A model generated the notes under the pieces. It ran no database searches. It had not been told where the DNA came from and saw only the letters and a program-made list of their open reading frames with translations. Position numbers and translations under genes: made by a program. From Pseudoramibacter porci (GTDB lineage Bacteria; Bacillota; Clostridia; Eubacteriales; Eubacteriaceae), in contig NZ_VUMO01000011.1 of NCBI RefSeq assembly GCF_009696145.1, forward strand, positions 1 to 61,935: a stretch of DNA of 61,935 nucleotides, read 5' to 3'. Shown here piece after piece: positions 42,101 to 49,966 of the stretch. Each line of letters starts with the position of its first letter. Position 1 is the first letter of the stretch.

Positions 42101-43081
42101 ATGAAAAAATTTATTAACGCTGTTGAAGATGTCGAAAATGAAATGCTTGAAGGTATGTGCTATGCCCATCCTGACAAGGTTGAACGCTTAGAAGGAACAG
42201 ACGTTATTGTCAGAACCCAGAAAAAAGAAGGAAAAGTTGCCATTATCTCAGGCGGCGGCTCCGGCCATGAACCGGCACACGCTGGCTTCGTCGGCAAGGG
42301 CATGCTGGATGCAGCTGTTCCAGGGGCAATCTATACCTCACCAGCACCAGACCAGATTCTCGAAGCCATTAACGCAGCAGATGCAGGCAAGGGCGTCTTG
42401 ATGGTCGTTAAGAATTATTCAGGCGATGTTATGAACTTCGAAATGGCTGCTGATATGGCAGACGACATCGAAGTTGAAGAAGTCATTACCAACGACGACG
42501 TTGCAGTCGACAATAAAGAAGACCGCCGCGGTGTTGCAGGTACGATTTTTGTTCACAAAATTGCCGGCGCAAAAGCTGAAGCAGGCGCAAGCTTAGCTGA
42601 AGTTAAAGCCGTTGCAGAAAAAGTCATTGCCAATACAAGAACGATGGGCGCTGCTCTGAAACCGTCCACCATTCCAGCAGCTGGGAAGCCGGGCTTTGAA
42701 TTGGCCGACGACGAAATGGAAATCGGGATCGGGATCCACGGCGAACCGGGGATCAGCCGCGAAAAACTGCAGCCAGCTAACGCGATCGTTGACGAATTGT
42801 TAAGCCACATCTTAGGCGACGACGTCGATTTCGAAGGCGCTGAAGTTGCCGTGATGGTCAACGGTTCTGGCGCAACCCCGCTGATGGAACTCTACTTAAT
42901 GAACAAACGCGTTCACGATGTGCTGACCGAAAAAGGCATCAAAATTGCGAAGACTTTCGTCGGCAACATCATGACCTCCATCGACATGGCAGGGGCTTCC
43001 ATTTCTCTGCTGAAACTCGACGACGAAATGAAAGAACTGCTCAACGCACCGGCTGATACCGTCGCATTCACGCAGGACTAA
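42101..43081 (+). CDS. dhaK: Dihydroxyacetone kinase subunit DhaK
   Basis: The protein has 326 residues from the ATG at 42101. GGGSGHEPAHAGFVG near 47 and GIHGEPGISRE near 214, whose histidine binds dihydroxyacetone covalently as a hemiaminal, define DhaK. It presents the substrate for phosphorylation by DhaL. It is separated from dhaL by 97 bp with no terminator. Confidence 0.94.
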   Translation: MKKFINAVEDVENEMLEGMCYAHPDKVERLEGTDVIVRTQKKEGKVAIISGGGSGHEPAHAGFVGKGMLDAAVPGAIYTSPAPDQILEAINAADAGKGVLMVVKNYSGDVMNFEMAADMADDIEVEEVITNDDVAVDNKEDRRGVAGTIFVHKIAGAKAEAGASLAEVKAVAEKVIANTRTMGAALKPSTIPAAGKPGFELADDEMEIGIGIHGEPGISREKLQPANAIVDELLSHILGDDVDFEGAEVAVMVNGSGATPLMELYLMNKRVHDVLTEKGIKIAKTFVGNIMTSIDMAGASISLLKLDDEMKELLNAPADTVAFTQD

Positions 43082-43178
43082 TCGTCTCGTTATTGAAGGC
43101 ACAATGAAATAGAGAGAATTGACAGGCATTCGTGCCTGTCATTCTTTTTGAAAATATCTGACGAAAAGAGGAAATCTT

Positions 43179-43814
43179 ATGGCAGCAACTAAAGCAGATG
43201 TATTGAGATTCATTGATGAATTTGACAAACGCATCGAAGAACATCATCAGGCATTGACTGATCTTGACCAGGCCATCGGCGACGGCGACCACGGTATCAA
43301 CATGAACCGCGGGATGAAAGCCGTCATGGAAAAGATCCCGAGTGTGCAGGACAAGACCATCGCGGATATTGTGAAAACCGTCGGGATGACATTGATGTCA
43401 AAAGTTGGCGGCGCTTCCGGCCCGCTGTACGGCATGGCTTTTGTGAAAGCCAGCGCAAAGGCCAAGGGCAAAGAAGAACTGAGCCCGGAAGACATCAGTG
43501 AAATGATTGGCGCGGCAATTGCGAGCATTGAAAAGGCTGGCAAATCGACGACAGGCGAAAAGACCATGCTCGACGCCATTTGCCCGGCTAAAGAAGCGTA
43601 CGACAAGGCTATTGCAGACGGCAAATCCGTCGCGGACGCTTTTGCCGACGCGGAAGATGCTGCCTGGAAGGGTGTGGAATACACCAAAGGCATCATCGCA
43701 ACAAAGGGCCGCGCGAGATATTTAGGCGAACGCTCCATCGGTCATCAGGATCCGGGTGCGACATCCATCTCGTATTTAATCCAGTCCGCACGCGTGGCAG
43801 CAGAAGCGAAATAA
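43179..43814 (+). CDS. dhaL: Dihydroxyacetone kinase subunit DhaL
   Basis: The protein has 211 residues. AIGDGDHGINMNRGM near 31 carries the Mg-binding aspartates that hold ADP or ATP, and GGASGPLYG near 77 contacts the nucleotide phosphates. It phosphorylates dihydroxyacetone bound to DhaK. The PTS-linked phosphodonor DhaM is not in the window, so the phosphoryl source is unknown. GAGGAAAT ribosome binding site. Confidence 0.94.
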   Translation: MAATKADVLRFIDEFDKRIEEHHQALTDLDQAIGDGDHGINMNRGMKAVMEKIPSVQDKTIADIVKTVGMTLMSKVGGASGPLYGMAFVKASAKAKGKEELSPEDISEMIGAAIASIEKAGKSTTGEKTMLDAICPAKEAYDKAIADGKSVADAFADAEDAAWKGVEYTKGIIATKGRARYLGERSIGHQDPGATSISYLIQSARVAAEAK

Positions 43815-43922
43815 GCTAATAAATAATGGTACGCGCACGAAGCGCAGGGACCGCCTACGAATAGCCGGTCTCGGTAAAGAGCCAGGAAGGCCGCAAAGAT
43901 CGTTGAGATCTTTGCGGCCTTT
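43815..43922. terminator. Structured 3' region and bidirectional terminator after dhaL
   Basis: The terminator stem AAGGCCGCAAAGATC (43887-43901), loop GTTGA, and GATCTTTGCGGCCTT (43907-43921) serves both convergent genes. Upstream, 43831-43880 can form small hairpins (GCGC-ACGAA-GCGC; GACCG...CGGTC), so the transcript end is more structured than expected of plain 3' UTR. Confidence 0.8.
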
Positions 43923-44333
43923 TTATCGCTTGATCAACGCGGTAATGATGCGGGCCGCGTCGCGGATGTCGTCTTTCATGGAGCTGTGGGCCGCGCCGGC
44001 GATTTGAATGCCGCAGCGGTTCACCGGAATTAATACTTTTTCGGCAGAACTTTCTGAGACGGCCATGGCGATTTTCGGAGTGATTTCGCCGAGCAGGGCG
44101 TTGGCCGCGATAATTCCCAGCGGGCCGGCGATGATGTCGGCGCGGGCAGACAGAACGACGGCAGGATTTTCGCCGGTCGCCCCTCGGGCGGCGCCGGCCT
44201 TGATCATGGCCTGGGTTGCGATGCTGTTGGTGCCGACAGCGACGACGGTGTGCCCTTCGGTTTGATCCTTTAACGCTGCGATGAGGCGGGCGCCGATCTG
44301 GCCACCTTGTCCGTCGATAACGAGAATATTCAT
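43923..44333 (-). CDS. DUF3842 family protein
   Basis: The protein has 136 residues from the ATG at 44333 (GGAGA upstream; the longer frame is unsupported). The start MNILVIDGQGGQIGARLI resembles a nucleotide-binding fold with glycine-rich turn, and the small-residue-rich body fits DUF3842. Function unknown. It lies alone between the dha genes and the metal importer. Confidence 0.7.
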   Translation of the reverse strand: MNILVIDGQGGQIGARLIAALKDQTEGHTVVAVGTNSIATQAMIKAGAARGATGENPAVVLSARADIIAGPLGIIAANALLGEITPKIAMAVSESSAEKVLIPVNRCGIQIAGAAHSSMKDDIRDAARIITALIKR

Positions 44334-44442
44334 AATCGCATCTCCTTCTTTATTATTGTTTCTTTTAATCAATAAAATTATAACTTATTTAAATCTTTTG
44401 TTATACTGGAATTCATGAATAAAAAAGACAAGGAGTTTACCA

Positions 44443-45432
44443 ATGCATATCCCCGACAATTACCTCAGCCCGCAAACCTGTGGCGTGATGGCCGCTGCCA
44501 TGGTGCCGGTATGGGCAGCCTCAATTAATAAGATCAAAAAAGAGATGCCTAAAGCCAAAATTGTGATGATGGGCGTCGCCGCCGCTTTTTCGTTTCTGGC
44601 GATGATGTTCAACGTGCCCATCCCGGGCGGGACCACCGGCCACGCTGTCGGCGGTTCGCTGATTGCCATTCTTCTAGGGCCCTACGCCGCGTGTCTTTCG
44701 GTAAGTGTCGCCTTGCTGCTTCAGGCGCTGATTTTCGGGGACGGCGGGATCCTGGCATTCGGCGCGAATTGTTTTAATATGGCTTTTGTCCTGCCTTTTG
44801 TCGGTTACGCGGTTTATAAGCTCATTGCCGGCAGCCATCAGAAAGACACACGGGAATACATCGGCGCCGGCATAGGCGGCTACCTCGGCATCAACGGGGC
44901 GGCCCTTTGCACGGCGATTGAATTTGGCATTCAGCCGATGTTGTTTCGGGACGCCGCGGGGAGCGCGCTGTACTGCCCCTACGGCCTGAACGTTTCTATT
45001 CCGGCTATGATGATCGGCCACCTCACTCTCTTTGGATTGGCGGAAGTGATCTTCACTGTCGCGGTTCTGGCTTTCGTCCGCAGGGCAGCGCCGGAGCTCA
45101 GCGTCTCGACAGCGCAAATCCAAACTTCGCCCCCGCTCAAAATCCTCTTAGGTGTGCTCATCGCTGCGACCCCCATTGGGCTTTTTGCCGCGGGAACAGC
45201 TTGGGGTGAATGGGGCGCAGACGAAATTGCGGCCACCGGCGCCGGCTACACGCCAAAGGGCATGGCCCATGGCTTTCATTACACTGCACTGTTGCCGGAC
45301 TACTCATTTTCAGGGCTGCCGGAATGGTTCGGATATATCCTTTCCGCCGCCGTCGGCGCCGCGCTGCTGATCATCCTCTTTAAATTGATTGGCTACGGGG
45401 CAGGGAACCGGTCGAAGACTGATCAGGCGTGA
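44443..45432 (+). CDS. ECF Ni/Co importer substrate component, CbiM/NikM fused to a PDGLE domain
   Basis: The protein has 329 residues with about eight membrane helices. The N-terminal MHIPDNYLSP supplies the metal-binding Met1-His2, TGHAVGG near 66 the next histidine, and the C-terminal half (about 225-320) with PDYSFSGLPEW is the PDGLE (NikN/CbiN) domain. Sequence alone does not separate Ni from Co; the Ech hydrogenase in the window favours Ni. The ATG follows AAGGAG. Confidence 0.85.
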   Translation: MHIPDNYLSPQTCGVMAAAMVPVWAASINKIKKEMPKAKIVMMGVAAAFSFLAMMFNVPIPGGTTGHAVGGSLIAILLGPYAACLSVSVALLLQALIFGDGGILAFGANCFNMAFVLPFVGYAVYKLIAGSHQKDTREYIGAGIGGYLGINGAALCTAIEFGIQPMLFRDAAGSALYCPYGLNVSIPAMMIGHLTLFGLAEVIFTVAVLAFVRRAAPELSVSTAQIQTSPPLKILLGVLIAATPIGLFAAGTAWGEWGADEIAATGAGYTPKGMAHGFHYTALLPDYSFSGLPEWFGYILSAAVGAALLIILFKLIGYGAGNRSKTDQA

Positions 45433-45469
45433 AAGAAAATCATCATACAGAAAGAGATTCGATTAAAAT

Positions 45470-46201
45470 ATGAGACTTAATCTAAAAGTCATGGAGATGA
45501 CAGGACGGCTTCTGAGAAGCGATCGCGAAAACGCCAGCCGCAAGCCCAGTCCCGTCGCACCGGCTCTGCGGGTCGGCGCGGCGGTTCTTTGCATTTTGCT
45601 CTGTGCACTCTCGCAAAACGCGGTATACGTCATCACCGTCATCGCAGTTGAACTGCTGCGGCTGGCGATGATGCCGCCTGCATCCATCCTTCGGGTGATA
45701 AAGGCTTTGATTTTGCCGGTGATTTTTTCGGCGCTGATCATGCTGCCCGCCGTTTTCCTTGGCCATCCGCGGACGATGCTCACGGTCACGATGAAGGTGC
45801 TTGAATCGGTGATGGTGCTCGCTGTCATGAATGAAGGCCTCGACTGGCGGGAAGTGACAGCGGCCTTCAGCGCCTTCAAGGGCATGGCGGTGTTCGTTTT
45901 GATTCTCGACATGACGATGCGATTTTTGATGATCCTCGGCGACTACAGTGGCAAATTGCTGGAAGCCGTCATGCTCAGAAGTGTCGGCAAAACCAGTTGG
46001 AAGAATGCAAAAGTTGACGGCATTCTCGGCACGACGTTTTTAAAATCCCGTCAAATGGCGGAGGCAACAGAAGAGGCGATGGCCTGCCGCTGCTTTAACG
46101 GGCAGTACCGCAGCTATCATCAGCACGGCTTGACCTGGCGGGATGGGCTTTTTCTGGGGGTCTACGCCGCAATGATCGCGTTTTTTATTTTGACAAAGTA
46201 A
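45470..46201 (+). CDS. ECF transporter transmembrane component (CbiQ/NikQ)
   Basis: The protein has 243 residues. About five membrane helices and two cytoplasmic coupling segments; the EcfT signature is seen in SRQMAEATEEAMACRCFNG near 195-213. It couples the substrate component to the ATPase. It lies 37 bp after the upstream gene and 20 bp before the ATPase. Its ribosome binding site is weak. Confidence 0.85.
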   Translation: MRLNLKVMEMTGRLLRSDRENASRKPSPVAPALRVGAAVLCILLCALSQNAVYVITVIAVELLRLAMMPPASILRVIKALILPVIFSALIMLPAVFLGHPRTMLTVTMKVLESVMVLAVMNEGLDWREVTAAFSAFKGMAVFVLILDMTMRFLMILGDYSGKLLEAVMLRSVGKTSWKNAKVDGILGTTFLKSRQMAEATEEAMACRCFNGQYRSYHQHGLTWRDGLFLGVYAAMIAFFILTK

Positions 46202-46221
46202 AATTTAAAAAGGGAGACGAC

Positions 46222-46890
46222 ATGATTCAGCTCGAACATATCGATTACGATTATCAGGGGATCCCGGCCCTTCGGGACATTACCTACACCTTTGAAATGG
46301 GGCGCTGCTACTGCCTTGAAGGGCCCAACGGGTGCGGCAAGTCCACCTTGTTTAGGATTTTGAACGGCCTCGCCTTTCCGGCAAGGGGGCGGTACGTATT
46401 GGACAGCGACGCCATCACCGAAAAACGTCTTCGCGACGATACTTTCGCTAAGGCCTTCCACGCGAAAATCGGCTACGTCTTTCAGAATGCCGAGGTGCAG
46501 CTCTTTTGTAAAAGTGTCGAGGATGAAATTGCCTTTGGCCTTTTCCAGCTGGGACTGCCTGAGGGGGAAATTGAAGAACGCGTTGAAAAATACATCCGCC
46601 AGTTGAATTTAGCGTCTCTGAGAAAGCGCACGCCCTACAATTTAAGCGGCGGCGAAAAGAAACGCGTAGCGCTCGCGGCCGTGCTCGCAATGGATCCGCC
46701 GATTCTGATGTTCGACGAGCCGTTGAGCGGGCTCGATGAAGACGGACAGTGCTGGATCACGGATTTTATCCGCGCATTAAAATCCACAGGAAAACTGATC
46801 ATCATTTCGACCCACAACCGAAGGTTAGCCGGGCAGCTCGCCGACGTGCACGTCAGAATGAATAAAGACCACCGGATAATCTGTCCTTAA
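46222..46890 (+). CDS. ECF transporter ATPase (CbiO/NikO)
   Basis: The protein has 222 residues. Walker A GPNGCGKST near 33, Q-loop VFQNAEVQLF near 82, signature LSGGEKKRVALA near 133 and Walker B LMFDEPLSGLD near 155, all intact. It powers metal import with the two upstream proteins. AAGGGAGACG ribosome binding site. Confidence 0.92.
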   Translation: MIQLEHIDYDYQGIPALRDITYTFEMGRCYCLEGPNGCGKSTLFRILNGLAFPARGRYVLDSDAITEKRLRDDTFAKAFHAKIGYVFQNAEVQLFCKSVEDEIAFGLFQLGLPEGEIEERVEKYIRQLNLASLRKRTPYNLSGGEKKRVALAAVLAMDPPILMFDEPLSGLDEDGQCWITDFIRALKSTGKLIIISTHNRRLAGQLADVHVRMNKDHRIICP

Positions 46891-46973
46891 AGCTCATAAT
46901 TTTGCATTTACAATGAAGGATTCCGGCCGTAAAATTAAAACAGTTACATATAAATACAGAAGGGGAAGAATCG

Positions 46974-47606
46974 ATGAAAGTCTTACTTGTTAACGGGAGC
47001 CCGCACCAGCACGGCTGTACCGACCGCGCGCTCAGGGAAATCAAAACGCAGCTGGAAAAAGAAGGCGTCGATGCGGATATTTTTTGGATTGAAAATGATC
47101 CAATTCGCGGGTGTGTGGCGTGCAACATGTGTCTTAAAAAGAAAAAGTGTATTTTTGACGACGTGGTGAATCAATTCTCTAACATCGCGAAATTTTACGA
47201 TGGCTTTGTTTTCGGCGCACCGACGTATTACGCGTCGTCGGCCGGACAGATGAGCGCCTTTATGGACCGGGTGTTTTACTCCAATATGAACGCCGGATCT
47301 GAGATATTCGCCCACAAGCCGGTGGCGTCGGTCGTGTCCTGCCGCCGGGCTGGGGATGTGGCAGCACTCGACCAGATGAACAAATACTACGGCCTGGCCA
47401 ATATGTTCATCGTTTGTTCGACGTATTGGAACGAGGTGCACGGCTTTAAGCCCGAGCACGTCGAACAGGATGCAGAGGGGCTTCAGACCATGCGCAACCT
47501 TGCCAGAAATATGGCGTGGTTTTTAAAATCCGTTGCAGCCGCGAAAAAGGCCGGCGTGAAAGAACCTGAAATCGAAAAGGGAACCTACACCCATTTCATC
47601 CGTTAA
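46974..47606 (+). CDS. Iron-sulfur flavoprotein (Isf-like, NADPH-dependent FMN reductase family)
   Basis: The protein has 210 residues. A flavodoxin-like FMN fold (NGSPHQHGCTDRAL near 7) and the compact motif C47-x2-C50-x2-C53-x5-C59 that in archaeal iron-sulfur flavoprotein binds a [4Fe-4S] cluster. GAPTYYASSAGQMSAF near 80 is the second FMN loop. It could transfer electrons from ferredoxin to O2 or peroxide; this is known for Isf and inferred here. Single gene. Confidence 0.8.
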   Translation: MKVLLVNGSPHQHGCTDRALREIKTQLEKEGVDADIFWIENDPIRGCVACNMCLKKKKCIFDDVVNQFSNIAKFYDGFVFGAPTYYASSAGQMSAFMDRVFYSNMNAGSEIFAHKPVASVVSCRRAGDVAALDQMNKYYGLANMFIVCSTYWNEVHGFKPEHVEQDAEGLQTMRNLARNMAWFLKSVAAAKKAGVKEPEIEKGTYTHFIR

Positions 47607-47624
47607 AATCATTTGTATCGCATT

Positions 47625-47661
47625 AAAAAACCGCTTGTGGATTTTTCCACAAGCGGTTTTT
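47625..47661. terminator. Bidirectional terminator
   Basis: AAAAAACCGCTTGTGG (47625-47640), loop ATTTT, CCACAAGCGGTTTTT (47647-47661). It serves the two convergent genes. Confidence 0.9.
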
Positions 47662-47682
47662 GATTTTAAGCTGAGATTGCAA

Positions 47683-48519
47683 TTAATCGATGGTCTTGAT
47701 GACGTCGTCGATTTTCGCATTTGTCAGATCTTCGCCGAACCATTTCTTCGTCAGTTTGCCGAAGGTGCCGTCTTTCTTCATGTCTTTGATCGCGGTATTG
47801 ATCTTGTCGCGCAGTTCTTTGTCATTTTTGCGGCAGACCACAGCAATCGGTTCGTTGGAGAGCACGTCGGAGCTGACCTTGTAGATGCTAGGTTTCTTTG
47901 AAGTGTAGAAATCTGCAACTGGTTTGTCCGTCATGATGTAGTCGATCTGGCCGCTTTCCAGAGCGGTAAAGGCGTCGACCATCGAATCGAATTCCTTCAA
48001 ATTCATCGTGTTGCCTTTTTTCTTCATGGCTTTAGCGGCGTAGTCCGCGGTGGTTTCGAGTTGGAGGCCGACTTTCTGGCCGTTGAGCTGTTCAGCTTTT
48101 GAAGCCTGTGTGCCGTTGGTTCTGGAAACGATGACGATCCCGTTGCCGAGATAAGAATCACTCATAGCGAATGATTTCTGGCGTTTGCTTGTATTGCTGA
48201 CGCCGGCAATGATACAATCGTACTGACCGGAATTCAATCCGTTGAAGATGCCGTCGAAGCTGGTGTCTTTCCAGGAAGCTTTGATCTTCTTATCCTTTGT
48301 GCTCAGTTCTTTAGCCAAGGCATTCCCAAAGTCGATGTCGAAGCCGACCAGCTTGTTGTCTTTGTTTTTGTATTCCATTGGGGTGTACTCAGCATTTGTC
48401 CCGATCTTTAAAACGCCGTCCGCCAGTGGGTCGGAATTTTTGGAGCCGCAGCCGGCAGCCAATCCTGCGACGCTCACGAGGGTAAGCGCTAAAACAAATG
48501 CGATGATTTTCTTTTTCAT
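47683..48519 (-). CDS. Amino-acid ABC transporter substrate-binding lipoprotein
   Basis: The protein has 278 residues. Lipoprotein signal with LAAGC lipobox (about residues 20-24), then the SBP family 3 fold: LKIGTNAEYTPMEY near 36, GFDIDFGNALAKEL, and DYIMTDKPVADF near 200. Ligand class is polar amino acids such as cystine or glutamine. No permease or ATPase gene is beside it, so it must work with a transporter encoded elsewhere. AAGGAGA ribosome binding site. Confidence 0.9.
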   Translation of the reverse strand: MKKKIIAFVLALTLVSVAGLAAGCGSKNSDPLADGVLKIGTNAEYTPMEYKNKDNKLVGFDIDFGNALAKELSTKDKKIKASWKDTSFDGIFNGLNSGQYDCIIAGVSNTSKRQKSFAMSDSYLGNGIVIVSRTNGTQASKAEQLNGQKVGLQLETTADYAAKAMKKKGNTMNLKEFDSMVDAFTALESGQIDYIMTDKPVADFYTSKKPSIYKVSSDVLSNEPIAVVCRKNDKELRDKINTAIKDMKKDGTFGKLTKKWFGEDLTNAKIDDVIKTID

Positions 48520-48565
48520 GACTGAAAAAATCTCCTTCCTTAAGGAATTATTTATTTTACTTTTA

Positions 48566-48593
48566 ATTATAAAGCAAGTTAGAATAAAATCAA
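48566..48593 (-). promoter_or_regulatory. Promoter of the binding-protein gene
   Basis: Minus-strand -35 TTGATT (plus 48588-48593), 16-bp spacer, -10 TATAAT (plus 48566-48571). Confidence 0.7.
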
Positions 48594-48659
48594 GAGAATT
48601 TTATAAAATTGCGAAAATAATGGATAAACATGCAAAAAATCACAGAAAGAGATAACAAT

Positions 48660-49823
48660 ATGCATCAGGCATTAGAAATTTATGTTCACATTCCGTTCTG
48701 CCGGTCCAAATGCCGGTATTGCGACTTTGTATCCTGGCCGGAGCGCGACGGCAACCGCGTTGCGCAGTATTTCGAGGCGCTCAAAAGAGAAATCGCTGCC
48801 TTTAACGGTGGTCTACAGCCTATCCGCTCGGTTTATTTCGGCGGCGGCACGCCGTCGGCGGTTGCCCCGGCCTATCTGGCTGAAACGATTGCCGCTTTAG
48901 AAAAAAAATTCGGCTTTGATTTTCCAACGGCAGCCTTCGAGAAAACTATCGAAGTCAATCCGAAGACGGTGGATAAAAATCAGCTTCAGTATTACAGAAA
49001 ATTAGGCTTTAACCGATTGTCAGTGGGGGTGCAGAGCTTTAATGACCGCCTGCTTCAAATTGTCGGCCGCCCGTACTACGCAGCCGATGCCCTTCAAACT
49101 TTGGAGGATGCCGCAGCGGCCGGCTTTGACAATATCTCCGTCGATTTGATCTTTGGCCTGCCAGGCCAGACCCTTGCCGATGTGGACGCGACCATCGATC
49201 GGCTGTCGCATTTTCCGCCGGTCACCCACGTTTCCTGCTACAGTTTGATCGTCGAGCCCGGAACCGTCTTTGAAAAATGGCAGCGCGAAGGCAGGCTCAG
49301 TCTTCCGAGTGAAAAGATCGAGCGCGCGATGTACCACCGAATCTGCGAACGCCTTGGGGAAAATGGGTTTGCACAGTACGAGATCTCCAATTTCGCGCGG
49401 CCGGGCTGTTTCAGCCGCCACAATTCCGGCTATTGGGACTTAACGCCCTACGCCGGCTTTGGTCTCGGCGCCGCATCATTATTATTAGAAAAGCGCACCA
49501 CAGATGCTGACGGCGCCTTTCGGCGATGGACGACGACGCCGGATTTTGAGGCCTATCTGAAAAATCCGGTCACGCGCACCGAAAATCATCCGCTCTCCAA
49601 GCGGGAGGCTGAGGGCGACTTTATGTTTCTGGGCCTTCGCAAAACCTGCGGAGTCGACGACAGAGATTTTCAGAACACGTTCGGGGAATCTTTTGAGACG
49701 CGTTATGCTGACGAAATCCCTTCCTTAATAAGAGAAGGACTCATCCAGCGGGCGGACACCCGGATCAAACTGACAGTTCGCGGGCTGGACTTGGCCAATC
49801 AGGTTTTCATGGCTTTTGTGTGA
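48660..49823 (+). CDS. hemW: Radical SAM heme chaperone HemW-like protein
   Basis: The protein has 387 residues from the ATG at 48660 (an in-frame ATG at 48630 adds ten). It starts with the family's YVHIPFC and the radical SAM cluster C14-x3-C18-x2-C21, then FGGGTPS near 61 and the HemN-like GLPGQT near 170. It has the short HemW form without the coproporphyrinogen oxidase signature region, so a heme-chaperone role fits better. In many Firmicutes it sits just before hrcA, as here. Confidence 0.9.
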   Translation: MHQALEIYVHIPFCRSKCRYCDFVSWPERDGNRVAQYFEALKREIAAFNGGLQPIRSVYFGGGTPSAVAPAYLAETIAALEKKFGFDFPTAAFEKTIEVNPKTVDKNQLQYYRKLGFNRLSVGVQSFNDRLLQIVGRPYYAADALQTLEDAAAAGFDNISVDLIFGLPGQTLADVDATIDRLSHFPPVTHVSCYSLIVEPGTVFEKWQREGRLSLPSEKIERAMYHRICERLGENGFAQYEISNFARPGCFSRHNSGYWDLTPYAGFGLGAASLLLEKRTTDADGAFRRWTTTPDFEAYLKNPVTRTENHPLSKREAEGDFMFLGLRKTCGVDDRDFQNTFGESFETRYADEIPSLIREGLIQRADTRIKLTVRGLDLANQVFMAFV

Positions 49824-49887
49824 AAAAAGCATCAACTTAAAAACGTCTGAAAATTTTCAAAAAGTGAAAATTGAATTTGAATTGTTA

Positions 49888-49955
49888 TTGACAATTTGAA
49901 AAGGCGGTGCTATATTATATTCAAGATGTTAGCACTCAAATAAAAAGAGTGCTAA
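49888..49955 (+). promoter_or_regulatory. hrcA promoter and CIRCE operator
   Basis: Near-perfect promoter: TTGACA (49888-49893), 17-bp spacer, TATATT (49911-49916). The CIRCE element TTAGCACTC-N9-GAGTGCTAA (49929-49955) lies just downstream of the start point and is a perfect match, so HrcA represses its own operon and heat or unfolded protein load releases it. Confidence 0.97.
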
Positions 49956-49966
49956 TAAATAAGGTG

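Noticed and set aside
49907-49963. Upstream extension of hrcA
   Set aside because: The extension runs through the promoter -10 region and the CIRCE operator.
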